A stretch of DNA of 29,889 nucleotides from Olsenella sp. (GTDB lineage Bacteria; Actinomycetota; Coriobacteriia; Coriobacteriales; Atopobiaceae), in the NCBI GenBank assembly GCA_015062715.1, contig SUUD01000002.1, positions 1 through 29,889 of the forward strand, in the 5' to 3' direction. A program made the translations under genes and the position numbers. The notes below the pieces were generated by a model that searched no databases, was not told where the DNA came from, and was given only the letters and a program-made list of their open reading frames with translations. Of the stretch, positions 23,208-28,608 are shown in pieces. Numbering within the stretch: position 1 is the stretch's first letter; each line of letters begins with the position of its first letter.

Positions 23208-24769
23208 ATGGGATCGTTCGCGGCACAGTCAACGACGTGGGCTGCAGTGCTTGCCGAGGCGGGATGCTACGCTTTTCTCGAGCCAACCGCCTCGCGTGCG
23301 GTCGATGCTGCGTTGGAGCCCTGCTCCAAAGCGGCAGCGCTGGTGGCCGGGAGTGCGCGCCAAGATCTGCAGAGCCTCTGCCTCTCAAGGCTTGCGACCG
23401 TCTACGAGCGACCGCTCATCCGGCTTGCCCTGCGCCGAGGCGAACTCTCCGAAACGCTCGCGCTCAACGCCGGGGGGGCAGTGCCAGGGCGATGCACGAC
23501 ATTGCCGGGCGCGTCCGGGATGAGGTCGCTGCATGCGCTGGCACCAAGCTTCATGAGCAGCTCGCCTTCGCCCCCGCCTACGAGGTCGCCATCGCGCGCA
23601 TCTTCTCCGCGGCCGTCTCCGAGCTCTTGGAGCGCCTGCTATCCCAGCGCGGCGCAGTCTCCGCGAAGCTGCTGGAGGGCCGTCCCATCACCCGCATCGA
23701 AGGGGTTTCCGCCCATGGCGCCGATCCCCATCGCCACGGGCGCCTGGTCATGCGCGTGGATACCGATGCTGGGTCGTTTTACTACAAGCCCCACGACTGC
23801 GCGCTCGACGTGCTCTACGGCGAGCTTGTCTCCGCTTGGCTGCCCGACAGGACCCGGGCGGCATCGGTCGTCCAGGGGGATGGATTCGCGTTCGTCGAGC
23901 AGCTTGTTCCCGAGGAGCTTGCCGGCATAGCGGGCCTTCGTGCGTACTGGCGGCACCTCGGGTGCCTCGCGGCCTTCTTCCACGGCCTCGGCAGCCGTGA
24001 TATGACTGTCGACAACCTCATGTGCTGCGGCGCGCGTCCTGCTGTGCTCGATCTCGAAACCCTGCTCGTAGGCGAGATGAGCTTCGAAGGCGAGTCGGTG
24101 GCCAAGGATGAAGCGGTTAGGGATGTGCCGGCGAAGCAGCTGGCGGATTCCGTTGTGTGCACCGCGGTCCTGCCGCTGCACGTGAGCGGTCTGGTCGCCT
24201 CGCCGCTTGTTGCGGACAACGCGTCAGGCACCTGCCTGCCCCGCGTGAACGGCGTGTCTGCAACAGTGCGGGGGTTCGAGAGGATCTTCATCGAGGGCTT
24301 CGAGGAGGGCTACCGCCGTCTCATGCGCCATCGCGACGAGATTCTTGTGATGATCGGGCGCTATAGCGATGCCACCTGCCGGCAGATTCTGCTCAACACG
24401 CAGGCCTATACCAAGACGCGTGCCCTGTTGTTCAGCCCCCAGGCGTTATCCGATGCGTCCAAGCGCGATGCGGTGCTCGCCGAGCTCAACGCGGCGTACG
24501 GCGTCTTTCCTACGGAGCTGCGACAGACGGTCGCCGAGCCCGATTCAAGTGCCCTTCTGGAGGGTGATATCCCGTATTATTGCGCCAGGGCAAACTCGCG
24601 CATGCTCTTCGCGGGCGATGGGCGCCTGCTGGGAGAGCTGCTCGCGCGCTCGCCCCTCGAGGTTGCCGCGACGCGCCTCGAACGCCTCTCCGAGGAGGAG
24701 CTGCGCTTCGAGCTCGACTTGATCGAACGGTGCCTGGCGGCGGCACTGTCGGAAGGAGGCCGATCATGA
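23208..24769 (+). pseudogene. Stand-alone LanM-type dehydratase 2, frameshifted at a G7 run
   Basis: Paralogue of the gene at 4025. The first part (MGSFAAQSTTWAAVLAEAG...) runs to ALNAGG in one frame, and from SARAMHDIAGRVRDE onward in the next; the break is a run of seven G at 23472-23478, where an eighth G restores about 520 residues. The rest is intact: FYYKPHD, RDMTVDN (again Thr for His in the kinase-like loop), VLDLETL, RQILLNT and GDIPYY, with no LanC domain. The ATG 23208 aligns exactly with the GTG of copy 1. The stop overlaps the flavoprotein (ATGA). GC at third positions is lower than in copy 1. Sequencing undercall, mutation or slippage switching are all possible. Confidence 0.82.
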
Positions 24770-25587
24770 TCCGTGTGGTCTCGTTCATCGGCTCGGCCGC
24801 AGGAGACGCGTCGCATACCAAGGAGCTCTCCGACCGCCTTGCGAAGGTGCTCTCGGAGCAGGCCGATGTGCGCGGGGAGACGATCTCCTATGAGTGCATG
24901 ACCGCGGACAACCTGCGTATCTCGTTCTGCCGCTCGTGCAACTCATGCTTCGGCACGGGTACATGCCCGCTGGATGATGCCGACGATATCGGCGACCTCA
25001 AGCGCCGCATGCTCGAGGCCGACATCATCCTGTTCGGGACGCCCGTGTACCTTGCGGAGATGTCCGGCGCCGCCAAATGCGTGCTCGACCGCATCTCATT
25101 CTGGTCGCATAGGCTCGAGCTTGCCGGGAAGGCGGGCATGGCGCTCGTCACCGCATCCAACAACCACGGCCCGGAGGTGGAGCAGCGCCTGCGCGAGCTT
25201 CTGCAGCTCATGGGGCTCTCGATGCCCGAGGGGCTCTGCCTGCAGCTGCATGCCCGCCCGCATCTTGGCAATCCCGAGGAGGCAGAACCGCTCATCGCGG
25301 ATGCCGCGGCACGGCTGCTCGATGCCTGGGATGACCCCGCGGCGTGCCTTACGGAGCTGCAGGAGCTGTATTGGAAGGGTCTGGCGCTCAAGACGCGCCG
25401 TGCGATGATGCGGCATTACCTTTCCGGTGCGAAGGTGAGTGCGGAGACGCTGGTGCTGGACGAGCGCCGTATTGCCAGCTATGAGTCGTTTGCGGATTAC
25501 GTGCGGCGGTGCCGTGAGGAGGCTCAAGGGGATAGTAGATGGCTTGACAAAGGAGGTGGTTCCTTTTGTCAGCCTGCTGGCCAATAG
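24766..25587 (+). CDS. Iron-sulfur flavoprotein 2 (FMN reductase fold)
   Basis: 273 residues, close paralogue of the gene at 5587. It has the GSAAGDASHT phosphate loop, the Isf cysteine set CRSCNSCFGTGTC (Cys 55, 58, 61, 67), FGTPVYLAEMSG and the ELYWKGLALKTRRAMM extension. It is about 19 residues longer at the C-terminus than copy 1 because the reading frame runs through an inverted repeat (25545-25571); the added tail looks random. ATGA overlap with dehydratase 2 and an AAGGAGG ribosome site. Expected partner of the dehydratase in peptide maturation. Confidence 0.86.
   Translation: MIRVVSFIGSAAGDASHTKELSDRLAKVLSEQADVRGETISYECMTADNLRISFCRSCNSCFGTGTCPLDDADDIGDLKRRMLEADIILFGTPVYLAEMSGAAKCVLDRISFWSHRLELAGKAGMALVTASNNHGPEVEQRLRELLQLMGLSMPEGLCLQLHARPHLGNPEEAEPLIADAAARLLDAWDDPAACLTELQELYWKGLALKTRRAMMRHYLSGAKVSAETLVLDERRIASYESFADYVRRCREEAQGDSRWLDKGGGSFCQPAGQ
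25545..25571. repeat. Inverted repeat at the 3' end of flavoprotein 2
   Basis: TGACAAAGGA (25545-25554) is complementary to TCCTTTTGTCA (25561-25571) with one bulged base. It lies in the extra C-terminal codons and could be a second terminator-like stem or an insertion scar. Confidence 0.5.
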
Positions 25588-25606
25588 TCAGGTTCAGCGT
25601 TAGGAA

Positions 25607-25640
25607 AACCCACCTGCCAAGATGAACTGGCAGGTGGGTT
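25607..25640. terminator. Two-way terminator between flavoprotein 2 and precursors
   Basis: AACCCACCTGCCA (25607-25619) pairs perfectly with 25628-25640. On the minus strand it is followed by TTTTCC, good for the precursor transcript. The counterpart in locus 1 is at 6376-6408. Confidence 0.85.
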
Positions 25641-25674
25641 CATGTATCCGAAGGGCATGTTGAGCGGGGAGATC

Positions 25675-26031
25675 CTAGAAGCCCCTGCTTCCCGTAAGGC
25701 CGAGGTATGCGCACGCATAGCCCTCATGCTCATCGCAATCCGCCACAACGTCGCTTCCGCCGCCGATGAGGTAGCAATAAGTGCCGCCTCCCGCCACGGC
25801 CTCGAGCTCATCGTCGCTCAGCTCGTGCTCGCCGAGCATGGCCTCGCGTCCATCCGCAAAGGTGAACGGAATCCCCGCCTCTGCCGCAAGCTTTCCGATC
25901 GTGGCGTCGAAGACGGCCTGCCCGTCGGCCTTGTTGCCCTCGTATGCTGCCACAAGCTCCCGGAGCTTCGTCTGAAGCTCCTTATCGCCGCGCAGCATCT
26001 CCTCGAACTTGCTGGCATTCTCGTTTGCCAT
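25675..26031 (-). CDS. Nif11-type RiPP precursor peptide 2
   Basis: 118 residues. The leader MANENASKFEEMLRG ends in LSDDELEAVAGG (71-82). The core has CYLIGGGS, DCDEHEGYACAYLGLTGS and Cys 86, 99 and 107, with two Ser and two Thr, the richest set in this family. The ATG at 26031 aligns with the other precursors; an upstream start adds 27 unrelated residues. It is the last gene of the minus-strand set 26681-25675, 23 nt after precursor 3, and its ribosome site (AAAGAA) is weak. Candidate substrate of dehydratase 2 and flavoprotein 2 on the other side of the terminator. Confidence 0.9.
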   Translation of the reverse strand: MANENASKFEEMLRGDKELQTKLRELVAAYEGNKADGQAVFDATIGKLAAEAGIPFTFADGREAMLGEHELSDDELEAVAGGGTYCYLIGGGSDVVADCDEHEGYACAYLGLTGSRGF

Positions 26032-26054
26032 GCTCAATTCTTTTCTGTAGTGGT

Positions 26055-26405
26055 TTAGAAGCTGACGCCCACGTAGGAGCATGCATGCCCAATGTACGCG
26101 TTGTTCTGGCATTCGGCCTCGACCTCATTGGATCCGCCGATCATGTAGCAGGCGCCGTAACCGCCGGCCACGGCGTCGAGTTCGGTATCGCTCAGCTCGC
26201 GGCCGGCGAGCGCGAAGCTGCGTGCATCCTCGAAGCTGATGGGAAGCCCGGCCTCAGCAGCCAGCTTGCCGATCGTGGCATCGAAGACGGCCTGCTCGTC
26301 GGCCTTATCGCCCTCGTAGGCTGCCGCGAGCTCCTGCAGCTTGGCCTGCAGCTCCTTGCTGCCGCGCAGCATTTCCTCGAACTTGCTCACATTCTCGTTT
26401 GCCAT
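26055..26405 (-). CDS. Nif11-type RiPP precursor peptide 3
   Basis: 116 residues, most like precursor 1. The leader MANENVSKFEEMLRG ends in LSDTELDAVAGG (71-82). The core of 34 residues has ACYMIGGS, EAECQNN and HACSYVGVSF, with Cys 86, 99 and 109 and three Ser. The ribosome site AAAGGA precedes the ATG at 26405. It sits between the double-Gly protein at 26451 and precursor 2, all in one direction, so they probably share one transcript started near the GCATATCAT motif at 26735. Confidence 0.9.
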   Translation of the reverse strand: MANENVSKFEEMLRGSKELQAKLQELAAAYEGDKADEQAVFDATIGKLAAEAGLPISFEDARSFALAGRELSDTELDAVAGGYGACYMIGGSNEVEAECQNNAYIGHACSYVGVSF

Positions 26406-26450
26406 AATAGAATCCTTTCTTATCTCGATCGGGCATTTTGCCGAACCGGT

Positions 26451-26681
26451 TTACAGAGTATCCCAAATCTCCTCGATATATGCCAAGGTGTCTGCGCGCA
26501 GCTGGGGGTCTTCCGCCAGCGAGAAGATCTCGAGCACACGCTCCATCGACGTTCCCTTCTGCTTGAGCAGCGGGAGCGCTTGGTCCAACACCGCGCGGAT
26601 CTCGTCGCTCAAAACGCCGCCCGCTATCTGCGCGAGCAGCTCGTCGGGAATCTCGATGCCTTCGACCGGGGTGTCTTTCAT
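26451..26681 (-). CDS. 76-aa protein with N-terminal double-Gly motif, type a
   Basis: Begins MKDTPVEGIEIPDELLAQIAGG, so a leader-like LL/IAGG lies at residues 21-22, followed by 54 residues with no Cys: VLSDEIRAVLDQALPLL, then ERVLEIFSLAEDPQLRADTL and a short acidic end. The first 22 residues look like a double-glycine leader; the rest looks like an amphipathic helix bundle. Its sister at 26849 has Gly-Gly at the same place. It is the first gene of a probable operon with precursors 3 and 2; ribosome site TAGGAGG. It could be an unmodified secreted peptide, a RiPP with a long core, or an immunity or recognition protein. Function unknown. Confidence 0.8.
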   Translation of the reverse strand: MKDTPVEGIEIPDELLAQIAGGVLSDEIRAVLDQALPLLKQKGTSMERVLEIFSLAEDPQLRADTLAYIEEIWDTL

Positions 26682-26734
26682 GGTCGGTGCCTCCTATCGG
26701 AAAAGGGCGTCAGATGGTTTTGGTTGCCTATCTG

Positions 26735-26743
26735 ATGATATGC
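26735..26743 (-). promoter_or_regulatory. Variant of the shared motif (GCATATCAT)
   Basis: Minus-strand GCATATCAT, 54 nt before the ATG at 26681, differing from GCGTATCAT at one base. It likely serves the precursor 3/2 operon. Confidence 0.45.
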
Positions 26744-26848
26744 GCTGCGACATGTTGCATCCGGCTACCGCCTCGAATTTCGTTATCCGAGAGCTCGATC
26801 TGCTTGCAAAAACGTCCAGATCGATCACGAGAGCCTATCTGCAGGTGC

Positions 26849-27091
26849 CTACCACGCAGCCTCGAAGCGCGCAAGGATATCTGCCACCTTGGTCTCGCCT
26901 ATGGTGTAGCCGAGGTCGTTGAGGCTCGAGATGAGCTTCATGAGCTCGGCCTTTCCCTCTGCGAGCGTCATGCCGGCAGATCGGAAATCCTTCGCCAGGC
27001 TCTCGGCCGTGATCTCCACATCCGCTCCGCCTGCAACGCCTTCCAGCATCTCGTCCGAAAGCTCCATTCCTTCGAATGATTTCTCGGACAT
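26849..27091 (-). CDS. 80-aa protein with N-terminal double-Gly motif, type b
   Basis: Begins MSEKSFEGMELSDEMLEGVA then GG at 21-22, followed by 58 residues without Cys: ADVEITAESLAKDFRSAGM, KAELMKLISSLNDLGY and VADILARFEAAW. Same architecture as the 26451 gene but a different C-terminal part. Ribosome site AAGGAG before the ATG at 27091. It is followed by about 170 nt containing an 8-bp inverted repeat (26795-26824) and then the 26681 gene. A two-peptide system, or a leader-bearing regulatory pair, is conceivable; no family recognised. Confidence 0.78.
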   Translation of the reverse strand: MSEKSFEGMELSDEMLEGVAGGADVEITAESLAKDFRSAGMTLAEGKAELMKLISSLNDLGYTIGETKVADILARFEAAW

Positions 27092-27403
27092 ACCGTGCTC
27101 CTTCCATCGGTTTCATACCTCTTCGCTTCCGAATCAGACGCGGGGGCATCTGGATTCGAAAAACGTTCCATCTGGTGATTGTTACGTTATTAATCCCTGC
27201 CTCGTCTCATGAACCCGGGCTTTTGCTCGAAGATCCCCTCTGGTACGAGGGCGAGGCCGTTACTGGGGCTGCCGTCTTTGCTGCGTTCGTTTGCTGCAAC
27301 GGCACACCGCTGTTGGTTTCATTATCGTGGGACGGCAGTCGGCGCCGACGCGTATGGTAGGTACTGTAAGAAGCCGCATCGGGCATCGCAAAAGGAGGCC
27401 GTC
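27092..27403. other. Divergent upstream region, no gene seen
   Basis: Separates the minus-strand gene at 27091 from precursor 4. It holds a CGAATC/GATTCG inverted repeat (27130-27158) near the former, and the GCGTATGGT motif near the latter. No coding sequence can be supported. Confidence 0.6.
27350..27358 (+). promoter_or_regulatory. Variant of the shared motif (GCGTATGGT)
   Basis: GCGTATGGT, 54 nt before the ATG at 27404; matches GCGTATCAT at seven of nine bases. Confidence 0.4.
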
Positions 27404-27760
27404 ATGTCGCTGGAGAATGTCGAACGGTTCGAAAGGCTGCTGAAGGAGGACGAGGGACTGCAAGCGAAGCTCGCCGCCGCCACCAAGGCATACGATGGCG
27501 CAGAGACGGACGAGGCCATGTTCGAGGGGCTCCTGGCGCCGATCGCCGCGGACGCCGGCCTGCCCTTCACGCTTGACGAGGCCCGTGCCCACGCATCCAC
27601 CTGCCGAAATCTGAGCGACTCCAAGCTCGATACCGTGGCCGGAGGCAGCAGCTGCTGCTACATCGTGGGCGGTGGCTCCGAACCGGATGCGGGTTACGTA
27701 GATTACGAGAATGGCGGCGCGTGCGCGTACGTCGGACTGGGGCTTGCCCATTGGGACTGA
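27404..27760 (+). CDS. Nif11-type RiPP precursor peptide 4
   Basis: 118 residues, the most divergent family member and the only intact one on the plus strand. The leader starts MSLENVERFERLLKED and contains ADAGLPFTLDEARA, ending in LSDSKLDTVAGG (about 70-81). The core has adjacent cysteines SSCCYIVGGGS (84, 85), then DAGYVDYENGGACAYVGLG with Cys 107 and an AHWD end; the middle Cys of the others is absent. A strong AAAGGAGG ribosome site precedes the ATG at 27404. It stands about 310 nt from the minus-strand genes and is followed after 46 nt by riboswitch-like element D. Confidence 0.88.
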   Translation: MSLENVERFERLLKEDEGLQAKLAAATKAYDGAETDEAMFEGLLAPIAADAGLPFTLDEARAHASTCRNLSDSKLDTVAGGSSCCYIVGGGSEPDAGYVDYENGGACAYVGLGLAHWD

Positions 27761-27806
27761 TAGCAGGTTGCTGCAGGAGGGGCGAGTCCTGCCTTACAAT
27801 CCGAGA

Positions 27807-27889
27807 GGGGCTGGGGATGTTGCCCGGCCGAGAGGGAAGGTGACCGAATCCCTTGCCCTCCAGCCTGATCTGGGTAATGACTATGACCC
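27807..27889 (+). ncRNA. TPP-riboswitch-like element D (degenerate)
   Basis: AGCCTGATCTGGGTAAT at 27862-27878, with CCGAGA in place of CTGAGA (one change), and P1-like GGGG (27807-27810) and CCC (27887-27889). As in B, GACTATGACCC follows TAAT. The terminator stem after it (27903-27927) has lost pairing by base changes and a deletion but keeps the T6 run. The tail box is at 28003-28019. It points toward the convergent XRE gene. Confidence 0.65.
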
Positions 27890-28062
27890 ATAGATGTAAT
27901 GACGCCGCCTCTGAGCTGCCGTTTTTTGCTGTCCACAAGAGTGCACGGAGGGTGGTCCACGAGGTCAAAGGTCAGTGCACTAGACTGTCTGGGCTGGGCT
28001 CCGAATCGGCGAGCGGTTGTCGCGTTCCGCACGGCCCCGCATATGCCGCGCGAGCCGTCGCT

Positions 28063-28530
28063 CTATGACCCGTCGTGGTCCCCGGACTTCCAGTGGTCGA
28101 GGGTCGGCAGGAGCGCCCCCATGAACGAGACCGCCTCGTCCAGGCTCACGCCCGTGGCCTCCACGAGGTAGGGGGCCGAGGTCTCGATCACGTCGTCCAT
28201 GGTCTCGTAGGCGAAGGTGCCCTGGTCGTAGCACCACTTGCAGTACGCGGGGTTCTCGGTGCCGTCGGCGTCCGCGCCCCGCTCCATGTGGGGCACTGAG
28301 AAGGGCGTGCCGCAGCACTGGCATGCGGGCTCTGACGGCAGGTCGAGGAGCTGCATGACGGGGACGCCGAGCGCCGAGGCGAGGAGCTTGGTCATGTCGA
28401 TGCTCGGCGTCGTCTCGCCCGTCTCCCAGCGGCTGATGGCCTGACGGGTCACATAGACCTTCCGTGCCAGCTCCTCCTGCGTCAACCCGGCTTCCTTGCG
28501 AGCCTGTGTGAGTGCGTCTTTGGTTGCCAT
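28063..28530 (-). CDS. XRE-family regulator with zinc-ribbon domain, copy 2
   Basis: 155 residues with the same domains as copy 1 at 16829: helix-turn-helix (LTQARKEAGLTQEELARKVY, TRQAISRWETGE), zinc-ribbon cysteines (CQCCGTPF and YCKWCYDQG) and the C-terminal helical part. The two proteins are identical over long stretches. Both genes converge on a riboswitch-like element with the same spacing, so a block of about 800-950 bp was duplicated. The palindrome 28589-28605 lies 59 nt upstream. Codon use here is richer in G+C than in copy 1. Confidence 0.9.
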   Translation of the reverse strand: MATKDALTQARKEAGLTQEELARKVYVTRQAISRWETGETTPSIDMTKLLASALGVPVMQLLDLPSEPACQCCGTPFSVPHMERGADADGTENPAYCKWCYDQGTFAYETMDDVIETSAPYLVEATGVSLDEAVSFMGALLPTLDHWKSGDHDGS

Positions 28531-28588
28531 GATGTGCTCCTTTCCCGTGTCTGTGGTTCGAAGGTACTACCCAAATACCCCTGCGTCA

Positions 28589-28605
28589 CGCAACGGCTTG
28601 TTGCG
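28589..28605. promoter_or_regulatory. Palindromic operator candidate, XRE copy 2
   Basis: CGCAAC and GTTGCG with five bases between, the same 17-nt length as the copy 1 palindrome and at nearly the same distance from the start (59 against 58 nt). It lies between the XRE gene and the esterase stop. Confidence 0.6.
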
Positions 28606-28608
28606 CTC

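Noticed and set aside
10714..28019. Insertion sequence or transposon explaining the four repeats
   Set aside because: No transposase, terminal inverted repeats or target duplications are visible around any copy; only the riboswitch-like core and tail box repeat.
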